A stretch of DNA of 40,995 nt. Origin: Willaertia magna (taxonomy: Eukaryota; Heterolobosea; Eutetramitea; Acrasida; Naegleriidae). Under the pieces are notes generated by a model, which saw only the letters and a list, made by a program, of their open reading frames with translations, was not told the DNA's origin and did not search any database. The DNA lies in contig CADWAF010000467.1 of the NCBI GenBank assembly GCA_902984215.1, forward strand, positions 1 to 40,995, given 5' to 3'. Position numbers and translations under genes: made by a program. Below, piece after piece: positions 31,265-40,995 of this stretch (within the stretch, counting starts at the first letter, position 1; each line of letters opens with the position of its first letter).

Positions 31265-31771
31265 ATGACAAAAACCGATAATAAGAAAGTAGTCCATCAT
31301 CCAAGAAGTAGAAAAGCCGAACAAGCAACTAGAGAAGGAATACATAAATTAAAGAAAAAAGAACAACAAAAACAACGTGAAAAACTAAAAATTCAACCAC
31401 AACATAAAAGATATTTATTTTTCTATAATTATATATTTGAAAATAATAATTTTCCAGAAAATACTTTTAAATTAACAGAAGAACAAATACATGAAATGAT
31501 TTTAAATTATTTAAAAAAATTAGAAGATGATTTTGATAAAAAACATCCAAAACCTTCTCCTAATCAAAGATTAAAACGTGAAAGTATTAGAGCAATATAT
31601 CAAACAGGTGATGGTATTGAATGTCCAGATTTCACAAAAGATGTTATCTTTTCTAAATTCCGTACTTGGAATAAAGAAAAGGAATCAATGCAAGGCTTTC
31701 CAGTAAAGAAATTTAGAAAGCCTTCTTCTTCTACTACAACTAATAACAGTAGTAATGCAATGCAAAACTAA
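31265..31771 (+). CDS. TMA16: TMA16-like 60S ribosome-biogenesis factor
   Basis: 168 residues from the first ATG, which follows a run of A. The frame is open from a GTG 69 nt earlier. The N-terminal 'KKVVHHPRSRKAEQATRE' matches the family start 'KKVIHPYSRKAAQITRE'. It is followed by a basic helix, a block like 'lteeqihemIlnYLkkledd', the Arg/Ser region RLKRESI, and the closing 'GIECPDFTKDVIFSKFRTWNKE'. In yeast and human TMA16 binds pre-60S particles in the nucleolus. The tail here is Ser/Thr/Asn rich. The stop codon TAA (31769-31771) shares two base pairs with the stop of the opposed rotatin gene. Confidence 0.85.
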   Translation: MTKTDNKKVVHHPRSRKAEQATREGIHKLKKKEQQKQREKLKIQPQHKRYLFFYNYIFENNNFPENTFKLTEEQIHEMILNYLKKLEDDFDKKHPKPSPNQRLKRESIRAIYQTGDGIECPDFTKDVIFSKFRTWNKEKESMQGFPVKKFRKPSSSTTTNNSSNAMQN

Positions 31772-34700
31772 AGTTCAGAAATATATTTCATCATTTTGTT
31801 GAACATTTCTAAATGGTGTTTTTCTATTAGTTTTTTCTCCATTTCCTTTAAACAATCTAAAACAGTTGCTTTTCTAAGTAACTTTCTAGTTTCCATAAAT
31901 AAAGAAACCATTATCCATAAAGATTCAATACAAATAATTAATATTCTATTTGTTGATTTAATACTTGTTTTTAAAAAGATGGCAATTATATCTTCTATTT
32001 GTGTTGTAATTATTTTATAATCTTTTGTGAATAATAAATTTCTTAAAATGATTAAAAGATATTCTTTAGTGTTATTATTTGTTGTAAATTGTAATTGTGT
32101 AATTAAATGATGGATAGTATCACTGGAAAGGAAAACATCTTGACTGTCAATGTAAAATGAAAGAGAAGCTAAGAAATATAGACAATATTCTATTCTTGGA
32201 TCATCTTTCTTTTTGATGAATTGTTCTTTCATTGTACTTATTAATTTTTGAATTAATTGGTGCTTCATTAAACAACTTCTAATTTCTTCAGAAGAACTTA
32301 AAATTGATAATAATTTAAAACTCATAAAAATGTTGGTCAACTTAGATTTAGGTGATTGGGTTCTATTAATAATATCAAATAATAATGATTTATCTTGAGT
32401 TTTGTTAGCATCTACTACTAATTCAATTTTGGTTCTTTGGTTATTGCAGCATAAATTGCAAAGTGTAGTAATAATTGAATATCTTAATGAAGCATCTATA
32501 TAATTTGAAAACCAAATCGTTTTTAACTCTTTTAATATTCCCAACTCAATAGCAATGCTTTTACCATCTTCACAAATAAATAAATGTTGGAACAGTGAAA
32601 AATTATTTAGCAATTGAACATGTTGATCTTTTGGAATTTTAACAATTTCCCTTTCGTTTTTCTTTAATCCTTCAACTTTAAGTGAGGAACATATAGATTT
32701 TGTATAATTGAGTAGCATATCAATCATTTCCTTTTCGCAGGCAACTACTCTACATTCATTAGATAATGATAAAATAGATGACAAGGCTTTTCCAATTAAA
32801 ATTAGTCCCTCCATAATATCTGGTACATTTAGGGAGGAAGCTTCTTGGTATTCCTCAAATAAGGTACAAAGTTTAAGGGTAATTTCTTTACCATTTTCAC
32901 TTTCAAACCAGTCAATTGGAGCTTCTTCAGCTGCAATTAATGTTGAAATAAATTTAGTGGCTGAAATTCTTATTGAGTTTGGATTTGAACTGTCTAAACA
33001 TTTTGCCAATCCCTTTAAAATATTATTTTTAGTTTCTGGAGGGCAAAGTTCTCCCAAAATCATAACAGGATCGAGACCTTTGTCTTTCTTTAAATGGAAG
33101 AATATATCATTCAGTAAAGTCAAGGCCATTTCTCTAACAGAAAAAGATTCCTCAAATAGATTGGAAAATTCTAATTCAATAAATAACCACTCAACAAGGG
33201 AAGAAATTAAACCTGTTTCAGAAGCAAAATAATAAGCCAATGGTGGTTGTGGTTCAATTATTTCATACACAATATGCATTATATTTGTCACACTTTGGAG
33301 ATATTGAACCGTATTTTCCTTCTTTTCCTCTAACGGTTTTAGTTCATTGATTTTGGTTAATGTGTCTGTATTTCTTACAAATAATAATAGTCTATTCCAA
33401 ATACCAAATTCAAAAAGCTTGGAGTGCAATGACTGTGCTTTGCATACAATAGTTAAAATAAGTGTTGTTAGTGTTTCCATAAACATCATACAAGATTGGT
33501 CAGCAAGTGACATTAACTGTTGTAAGGGAACAATATTCAGTATAAGTTTTTCGTCATATTCTTCAGATATACCCATTATTTTCCAAATAGAAACAGAGCC
33601 TATTTCCAACAGAATATCTACAATTTGAGAGTAAAACCAAAACGCTTTGGCTCTTACGAATATATTCTCCTGAGTGTTCATTACTCTATTCAATACCATT
33701 TCAAATAGCTTTGAATTTGTTTCAATCATCATACGTAAATGATCAGGCTCTAACACGCCCTTAAAAAGTAATTGAAAGCCTGCACTTCTTATTTGAGTAT
33801 TTTTCATAAATAACAGCTCTACTATAAAGCCAATTGGAATATGTTCTATCCAACTGATGTTATGTAAATTAAGTACAGTAGCTAGGGTAGAAAGTGATTG
33901 AGCACATAAGGATATGAAATACGACTTTTCAAAGGATTCCTTTTCTATTACTTGCTTTTCATTTTCCAAAATGTGAGATATGAATGAAATAAGATTCAAG
34001 ATGGTGTCTGTAGTTTGTAAAGAAATGACGGTTGGCTTAACAGTTGCACTCACTAAACACCTAGAGGCTAATAGTTTCAAATTGTAATTTCTATTTTGTT
34101 CCATGTACATTTGTAAACATTGTAATAAATCTACATCATTTATAATTAATTTAATGTCTTCATAGCATTCTTCTTCGCATAGTCTATCTAAGACAGTACT
34201 TAACAGAGTTAAAAGAGAAAGTCTTAAGGATTCCCTTTCACTTTATAAAATTGGTAAAATATAACAAAAATATCTAAACTTACATGACTAAAATGGTATT
34301 TCCATTCTTTTGGATTTGTAAAATATCCTTAAAGTTTTTACAAAACGGAAAACCAAACTCGGCTATTACATCTTTGTCAAAAAAGCCTCTTTTTGCGATA
34401 TCATTCAAAACCAACAAGATAGATTCTAACACTTTGTCATCGTCCTCACTTGAAGGGTTCAAAAGTAAAAAACGTAAAAATGTATTTCTCCACTCACTCT
34501 TTTCAAAGGCCTCCAGTGAGTCAATATCGTACACGACAAAGTCTCGTAGTTTTTGGAGAGAGTTAAGAAATTCGTTGTGACTTCTAGATGAATTCAGTTT
34601 GTTTAAAAGCCCTTGTATTACAAATTCAGGGTAAACTTGTTTAAAGTTTTCATTTGTTTTGAGACTTCCCTCTTTGAATAATTTAACAGTATTAATAAAT

Positions 34701-37430
34701 TCTAAGGCTTTGGTTGTTATTAAAGTGGAATCTCCAAAATCAATATTGTATGTATATGATGGTAAAATAGAAAAATAAGAATGCTCTAAAAAAGAAGGAA
34801 GAACGAATTTCTCAAGGTTTTTTGAATCTATAGATAAATCCTTTTGGTGTATGGCTATGTTTTCCCAAGAAACCTTTACACTTGGAAAACGTCTAAGAAA
34901 ATAATCATACTTAAATACTAAGCCATAAATTATTAACAAAGAATATTTTCTTATTTCTACATTTTGATCGAAAATATCTAAAAAGGAATTATAAATATGA
35001 TACTACGTGAAACTTACATCCAATAAAGATCAGCAATCTACTGTTGTTATTTAAAAGTTTTTCAGAAAGATTTATCTCTCTATTTAATAGGAAAAAGAGG
35101 GAAAGCAATTTTGTTAATAATGAAGAAGGAGAACTAAATATTCTGTCAAACAGACAATCTATAAATTGAGGCTTATCAAAGTAAGCATAATATTTTCTTT
35201 CTTTTGCGATGAGTATCAGTTGAGGTATTACAGATGACACTATTTCATCTTCCTCGGTATCTACAAATAATTGGAGCAAGGAATCTACTTGCTCAATAGA
35301 AAGATAATCAGTATTATTCGATGGTCTCATCTCGTCCTCTATTAGATAAATATCATTCAGTGTATTATTAAGGGGATCCATTTCTTTGGTTTCTCCTTGT
35401 TTGAATACACCCTTTTTAGTCAGTACAAACTGTAAATTCGTGGTTGCCATTTCTCGTAGCCTATTGTAACAAAAATTGTTGAAATTACATTGTAATTACT
35501 TTTTAAAACTTACCATTTTTGTTTGTGGTAAAGAAATCTTAGATTATATATTAAAACATTGGTTTCATCCATTACTCTCTCCAGTAATTGCAAACAACCA
35601 ATCATATCGCAAGTTTTTGATTTAGTATTACCGTTAATGGATGTTTGTAACAATGGTGAATATGGAAATATCTTTTTAACAGCATTAGGGCTATTCTTTA
35701 GCAATTCACAAACTAAACGGGTAGGTTTAGGATCCTCAGAAAAACAAAGTTGTAAACATAATATGTATAATATTTCATCACTGGCCAGTTTATCTAAAAA
35801 GAATTGTTGATCTTCCTCAATAAAGTCGTATGTGAACTGCCTCACATTGGCATTAGGGTGAGTCAATAGTTTTCTCAAAATTTCTATGCAAACTCCACAA
35901 TCTTCTAAAAATTCTGCGCATAAGAACAACTCCTGTAAATACTTCTCAATTATTAATTTTTCTGCTTTAACACCAAGAGCAGGAAAAACAGACTCCAGCC
36001 TTATTAAATGTTGTTGAATATCGCCAAGACTTTCATCTTCCTCTTTTGACATTTCCTCTAGCAAAAACAATGAGCTAACTGATTGTTTTGCACTTTCAAA
36101 ACTCTGAAATAATTAAATTACTCAAATGTAAAAATAAATTACCTACCCTATATTTATCCTTATTCATTTGCTCTACTTGGCCCAAAATTTTCGAATGTAT
36201 TTGGGGGTAAGATAAGAATAGAAAAGGATCGAATAAAAACCTCTCCAAAATTGTAAAAACACTTTCAGGCAATGAATTCCATAAGGACCTGTCAACTTTG
36301 TCAATAAGGCATATCAACAAATCAACTAGTTTAATTCCAGATACATAATCAATTTTTTCAATAAATGTCACTAATTCTGAGAACATCCCCTCGGAATTCC
36401 CAATTAAAGTAAAATGCTCCAAAGTTTTTAAGGTGGGTAAGCATTTGATACACGACTTTAGAACGTCTATTATTTTTCCAATTAAATCCAATCTAGAACT
36501 TAACACATTTAATAACTTTGTAATACACAATCTAAAAAAATAAATAATTTTATCATCGCCTATAAATGTGAAATTTGGATTTGACTCAAATTCCTTTACT
36601 TTTAAAGCTGATTTTGAAAACAATGCTTGAAGACAGTCCAAAGACAGTCTATCAATATTTGTTCCTTTGTCAGCAAAAGTTAATGTGAGTAAAGATTTAA
36701 ATATATCAGTATTATGTAAAAATACATCTATAGGGAATTCAGATAATATAATTAAAAGTAATTCAAGGCTTTCCTTAATTATGCCTATATTTTTTTGTTG
36801 TAATTTGATATTTATCCCGTATAGATATTGTTTATCATCTTCATTTAATTGAGATACAAATTCTCTTCTGATTGTAGATTGTATTATTGGCTTTGATTCA
36901 TACTTTTGTTTTTCCAAATCAAATAGATATCTCTTTTCTGACATATTGTTGTTTACTTCTTCTTGGGTACGCTCTTCTATCTCTTTTCTTTCTTCCAAGG
37001 CACTATGCTGTTTCATTTCTATTCTACAATTTTGAATATTATACAAAATTCTATCAATTATTTTATGAATATCTTCTGGTGCATAAGGTTTTAGAGTTTG
37101 AAAGAAAGTAGATGCTCCTAAATTTACAAGTATTTTACAACTTGCTTCCCTCTATTTAAATACAAAATATTTGTTTTCCTTAATATTAATTAGGTAAAAT
37201 CTTACCTTTGTAAATTCTTCCAATAATTGACTGACTTGACGATAATGAAAGCAAGGATTATTATTAAACCATTTAACTAATTGTATCATTAATTCTTCGT
37301 CATTAGCAAATTTATCAATTGAAAATAATCCATAATTAAATTTATTCAATAAATTCTCCATTGCCCTCTTCTTAATCTCACTATTCGGATGTTGAAGCTT
37401 ATTCAACATACTTTCATAACTAAAAGACAT
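31768..37430 (-). CDS. RTTN: Rotatin-like centriole/basal-body protein, six exons
   Basis: Minus-strand exons 37430-37206, 37151-36147, 36103-35514, 35460-35018, 34977-34284 and 34240-31768. Introns of 54, 43, 53, 40 and 43 nt have GTAAG/GTAGG donors. Every phase closes, giving 1809 residues. The last acceptor could instead be 6 nt downstream. The N-terminus 'LNKLQHPNSEIKKRAMENLLNKF' with LVKWFNNNP and a following REASCKILVNLG matches the Rotatin_N pattern ('KLgHplxEIRxRALxxLLxKL... LLeWFN'). The rest is alpha-helical, armadillo/HEAT-like, with no other domain. Rotatin (Drosophila Ana3) is needed for centriole structure and elongation and for cilia. Human rotatin is ~2226 residues, so this copy is shorter. 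Sequence outside the N-terminus is too diverged for me to align. Confidence 0.8.
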
Positions 37431-37523
37431 TTTTTCTTTTCAAATAAATATATTAAGGCGGGAGAGCCAATCTAACGTTACATAATCAAACATACAACGT
37501 TATTTATATTTTTAAAAATAAAA

Positions 37524-39206
37524 ATGAAGAAGCCTACATTAAGATCTTCTTCTCCATCTTTTAATACTAGTAGTACTACCTCTCGTTCTATATCATCAGT
37601 TATACCAGCAACTTCTCTTAGTAATTCAGCACCCTTACAAAGAAAAACTGGTAGTGGTAAACCCGCAATTGGTTCTACAAAAGTTAAGGCAAATATAAGT
37701 AGTAATCCTACTTCATATCTACCCAGTACTTCAAATAGCCTTCCTGAAACGAAAGTGAGCGCAGCCCCAAAAGGTTCCTCTTCTCCCTTAATACACTTTT
37801 TTTCTTCATCTACTAACAACAACACTTCCAACAATAATTCTAATACTACCAAAAGAAACTCGCCTTCGTTGGATGTATTGAGATCATCAAGTAATTTTAT
37901 AAATAACAACAATCATAATAGCAATAATAACCCCAAGTCAGTAGCTATTCCATCTAGAAAGAAACTTTCAGTAATGGGCGAAAGAGATGACAGAATATTT
38001 ATAGGGGTACAAGGAAGTATGTCAAAGTATTCTTCTCATAAAACCACAAACCCTTTTCATTATGGTTCTGAAGATGAGGAAGATGTAGACCCTTTAAGCC
38101 CAGCCTCTTCTCCAGAAAATCCATTTATAATGAATGAAAGTCCACTGTTAAGATCAAGTAATAATCAATTTAAGAATATAAATAATGGAAATATTGTAAA
38201 TAGTAAAATACCATTGCTAACGCCTCCTCCAGTCCCAAAAAATAAACTTAATTTACAATATAGAATTAAGAAAGCTAGGCCAACTTCTCCACAAGATAAA
38301 AAAGGTGAGAAGGCATTAAAAGTTTCGATTTATAGCAAGTCAAAACCCTTATGTGATGAAACAACTCATCCTACAGGAGAAGATGCTTATTTTTGTTGTT
38401 ATAGCAATAAGTATGAATTATATAGCTTTGGAATTGCAGATGGTGTTGGGGGTTGGATGGCATTTGATATTGATCCTTCACTTTGTTCACGTCAACTAAT
38501 GTGGAATTGTAAAATGTTGTTATGTAATGACCAACTTCCACAAATAATTTCTGAACAAAATTATAATATTCCAAAAGAATTGGAACAAACAGTAATGAAA
38601 GCAATAGAACTTCCTCAAGTTATTCATCCAAAAATACTTTTGGAAAGAAGTTTTAGTTTGTTATCAGAGCTTAATCAAGTACAGGCAGGAGGAACTACTT
38701 CATGTATAGTGTTCTTAAAACCATTACCTCAGAATTTATATCAACTATCATACGCTAATCTGGGAGACTCTGGATTTGTAGTGATAAATAAATCAAAGAG
38801 TAAAATAATATATAGAAGTAAGGAGCAACAACATTACTTCAATGCTCCTTATCAATTATCTGTTATTCCAGCTGAGTTAGATAGTGATGAATTAATAAGA
38901 GATGATCCAAATTCAGCCGATCTACATATTAATTGTTGTACTTTAAGGGAAGGAGATTATATAGTATTAGCAACAGATGGTTTATTCGATAATATGTTTG
39001 ATCATGATATTCTTAAGGTTGCAAAATCTTGTAATAGTTGTCACAGTATTGCTAAAAAATTAGTACAAGAAGCAGTTAGAAGATATAGTGCAGTAGCTTT
39101 ATCAAGTCATACACCATTCTCATTAGGTTTAAGTAAAATTACTGGAGATTATAGAAGACACGGAAAAGCAGATGATGTTACTGTTTGTTGTGTTTGTGTT
39201 TGTTGA
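37524..39206 (+). CDS. PPTC7: PP2C-type protein phosphatase, PPTC7 family
   Basis: 560 residues, single exon. The first ~260 residues are Ser/Asn/Thr/Pro rich and disordered. The catalytic domain begins near AYFCCYSNKYELYSFGIADGVGGW, with metal ligand Asp306 (GIADGVGGW). GDSGF carries Asp415, ATDGLFDNM carries Asp485, and KADDVTV carries Asp550. Spacing and wording (DGVGGW, QAGGTTSC, LGDSGF, ADDVTV) match the PPTC7/Ptc7 branch rather than the main PP2C group. Ptc7/PPTC7 is mitochondrial in yeast and animals, acting on coenzyme Q synthesis and mitophagy receptors. Here the long Ser-rich N-terminus is not a typical presequence, so location is uncertain. The gene starts 93 nt from the divergent rotatin start. 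Confidence 0.9.
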   Translation: MKKPTLRSSSPSFNTSSTTSRSISSVIPATSLSNSAPLQRKTGSGKPAIGSTKVKANISSNPTSYLPSTSNSLPETKVSAAPKGSSSPLIHFFSSSTNNNTSNNNSNTTKRNSPSLDVLRSSSNFINNNNHNSNNNPKSVAIPSRKKLSVMGERDDRIFIGVQGSMSKYSSHKTTNPFHYGSEDEEDVDPLSPASSPENPFIMNESPLLRSSNNQFKNINNGNIVNSKIPLLTPPPVPKNKLNLQYRIKKARPTSPQDKKGEKALKVSIYSKSKPLCDETTHPTGEDAYFCCYSNKYELYSFGIADGVGGWMAFDIDPSLCSRQLMWNCKMLLCNDQLPQIISEQNYNIPKELEQTVMKAIELPQVIHPKILLERSFSLLSELNQVQAGGTTSCIVFLKPLPQNLYQLSYANLGDSGFVVINKSKSKIIYRSKEQQHYFNAPYQLSVIPAELDSDELIRDDPNSADLHINCCTLREGDYIVLATDGLFDNMFDHDILKVAKSCNSCHSIAKKLVQEAVRRYSAVALSSHTPFSLGLSKITGDYRRHGKADDVTVCCVCVC

Positions 39207-39365
39207 TTTCCTAAATTCACACCATGCATTTCATGACATTTTTTGTTAATAAAAAAATAATTTATTTTGACAATTTAAATGCCTTTTGTTTACAAAAATA
39301 CCTTTATCATATTTCCTTCCATTTCCTTTCCGTATAATCTAAGTTTTTATAAAATTAAAAAAAAA

Positions 39366-40844
39366 ATGGACAACTTGCTTAGTACTTTTCTTGTAATTAA
39401 AAGATTTGAAAATTGTCAGTATTGGAAGTATCAAATGTCTAGTCTCTACGGTACTTTATATATCACACCAAGATTTATTTTATTTGAAGAAAAGACAATT
39501 ATCAATAATAATCAAAATAATAACAATGCCGAACATTTAAATACAACCATAATAGATGAAGAAATATATACACAATTAAAACCTTATAAAAAATCATCTT
39601 CTCAATGTTTAATTCTACCTTTACATGAAATCCAATCCGTTTCAAAAAGTTCCTATCTTCTCAAACCAGTTCTTTACATTAAAACAAAAAATAAAAATAA
39701 TTTTTATTTTTTAGGTTTAAAAAGTATTACAAATACCGTAAATTTTATTCAACATATTTTAGATCAATCACAAATACATAAATTAAAAAGTTCACAAGTA
39801 ATGAATTATCGTAAAAAGAAAGAAAGACCAATTGAATTAAAATTAGATGAAAATGGATTTCTTTCTACCATTCAATATGTTGATAATGATGAAGTTATTT
39901 ATAATAATAATAATAATAATAATAAGAGAAAATTAGATCCTTTTCAATATTTTCAAAGTCTTTCTCCATCTTCTTTTTTAAATCTAAGTTATTTAACATC
40001 AAATAATAATAAATCAAATAATAATAATAATAATAATAACACTACAGTTAATAATAGTGTAAATATTAATAATAATAATATAGAAAGTAATGTTGATAAT
40101 AATAGTTCAAATAATAAACAATCAACAACTGGATATGTATTATCTGGATTATATTATTATAGTATTGGTTCTTTAGTTAATTTATTTACATCTACTTCTA
40201 AAGGAGAAGATAATAATTATTTAATTAATAATAATAATGGTAATAAAAAATTATCTGAAGTTTTATCAGATGCTGATAATGTTGTATTTGAAGTTTTAGT
40301 AAAACAATTAAAATGTAAGTTTATTTTTTTTACAATAATATTTTTACAATATTTTTTAATAAATATTTTTAATAGATGTTAAAAAACAATTTAAATTAGA
40401 TGAAAATGGATTTTTTATTTTAAATAAAGATAAAAAAGAATTATTTATTTTGTATAATAATATAATTGAAATTTCTAATATTAATACTTTTATTTGTAAA
40501 ATAACGTAAGTATTTATTAATTAATTTAATTATTACAATTTTTATTTAGTTATAAAGTTCCAAATAAAGAAACAGATTCCTTTGAAGTTAAAGAAATGAA
40601 AGTATTATCATTATATTTACCTGTAATTTTAAATGTATTTTTACAGGAAAATATTGAAATTGCATTCTTAAATAATAATTCATCTGAAATTATTGAATTA
40701 GATGATGAATTATATGAAAAATTAGAAGAAGGAAATACTTCTGATTTTGATGAAATTTTAAATCAAGAATCACCTGAATTAATTGATACAAATACGCTTA
40801 AAGGTAATAACAATAATGAAGATAAAGAACAAATAATCAATTAA
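39366..40844 (+). CDS. GRAM/PH-like domain protein, three exons
   Basis: Exons 39366-40314, 40376-40505 and 40550-40844. Introns are 40315-40375 (61 nt) and 40506-40549 (44 nt), both GTAAGT...TAG. The phases close, giving 457 residues. The ATG at 39366 follows nine A and is preferred over an in-frame ATG at 39279. Residues ~1-135 resemble a GRAM domain: FENCQYWKYQMSSLYGTLYITPRFILFEEK, then a strand LPLHEIQSVSKSS, then NFYFLGLKSITNTVNFI. GRAM domains bind phosphoinositides or other lipids in membrane-associated proteins. Long Asn runs sit between about residues 180 and 300. The C-terminal part (FKLDENGFFILNKDKKELFILYNNIIEISNI) may be a second, diverged PH-like fold. No TBC, FYVE or membrane segment is visible. 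Confidence 0.72.
39901..40081. repeat. AAT triplet repeats encoding asparagine
   Basis: Three AAT/ATA runs (about 39901-39924, 40017-40039 and 40069-40081) lie inside the GRAM-like coding sequence and encode Asn stretches. They keep the frame, so length changes would be tolerated. Confidence 0.75.
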
Positions 40845-40915
40845 CTAATGAATCAGTAATGTAAATATACAATTTTTTATTTTGTTGTGTGTACAGTTTA
40901 ATATTAAATAATAAA

Positions 40916-40995
40916 TTAAAGCTTTGAAGTTCTTCTTGCATATTGTTGTTGAATAGAATCGCTTAAATGAAATAGTAATTGAATAACCTCGTTAT
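40916..40995 (-). CDS. 3' end of a further gene, partial
   Basis: On the minus strand an open frame enters from the window edge and ends at TAA (40916-40918). It encodes about 25 residues (NEVIQLLFHLSDSIQQQYARRTSKL). The amphipathic sequence and balanced charge look coding, and its orientation toward the GRAM-like gene fits the convergent layout. It is too short to name. A chance open frame of this length is possible. Confidence 0.4.
   Translation of the reverse strand, partial: NEVIQLLFHLSDSIQQQYARRTSKL

Noticed and set aside
32708..33232. Plus-strand open frame of 174 codons opposite the rotatin gene
   Set aside because: It lies wholly antisense to a long conserved coding exon, has Ser/Ile-rich shadow composition and no recognisable domain.
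37478..37912. Minus-strand open frame of 144 codons opposite the phosphatase N-terminus
   Set aside because: Its Leu/Glu-rich composition is the complement of Ser/Asn-rich codons in the real gene. It is a shadow frame.

Overview
This window looks like nuclear DNA from a compact, AT-rich protist genome. Genes lie on both strands with short gaps. Nine to ten short AT-rich introns (mostly 40-75 nt, GTAAGT/GTATGT...TAG type) interrupt otherwise continuous reading frames. Start codons usually follow a run of A. TAA, TAG and TGA are all used as stops, so the standard code applies. Asparagine-rich low-complexity tracts are common. A rotatin homologue (centriole/basal body), an alternative oxidase, three RCC1-like genes, an F-box/LRR gene and a receptor-type class III cyclase together suggest a heterolobosean amoeboflagellate of the Naegleria/Willaertia type. 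That placement is inference. A dictyostelid is less likely because dictyostelids lack centrioles.

Layout. 0-4.4 kb: GDP-mannose 4,6-dehydratase (+), a Pol I RPA43-like subunit (-), cytidine deaminase (-) and an RCC1-like gene (+). 4.5-12.5 kb: MFS transporter (+), a secretory/ER-type short-chain dehydrogenase (-), a second RCC1-like gene (-), an RNase Z-like nuclease (-) and an ACSS3/PrpE-type short-chain acyl-CoA synthetase with three exons (-). 12.9-16 kb: a secreted C39-like peptidase (+), a small unknown protein (+) and a probable RGS-SAM protein (+). 16.1-19.6 kb: a 1007-residue ELAPOR-like membrane glycoprotein (-) and a tRNA-Leu(UAA). 19.6-25 kb: a degenerate ClpB-D2-like AAA+ protein (+), an F-box/LRR gene with an apparent +1 frameshift (+) and alternative oxidase (+). 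25-31.8 kb: a ZnT6-like CDF protein (-), a cyclase-like receptor lacking catalytic residues (+), a third RCC1-like gene (-) and TMA16 (+). 31.8-41 kb: a six-exon rotatin gene (-), a PPTC7-type phosphatase (+), a three-exon GRAM-like protein (+) and the 3' tip of a further gene (-).

The genes do not form one pathway. They are a typical eukaryotic mixture: nucleotide-sugar, pyrimidine and short-chain acyl metabolism, ribosome and tRNA maturation (RPA43, TMA16, RNase Z), mitochondrial respiration (AOX), membrane traffic (ELAPOR, GRAM) and signalling. The points most worth a second look are three proteins whose folds are recognisable but whose active-site residues are lost (cyclase, AAA+, CDF), the frameshift at 22910, the repeated GC-rich motifs upstream of AOX, and very tight gene packing that includes opposed stop codons sharing two bases.
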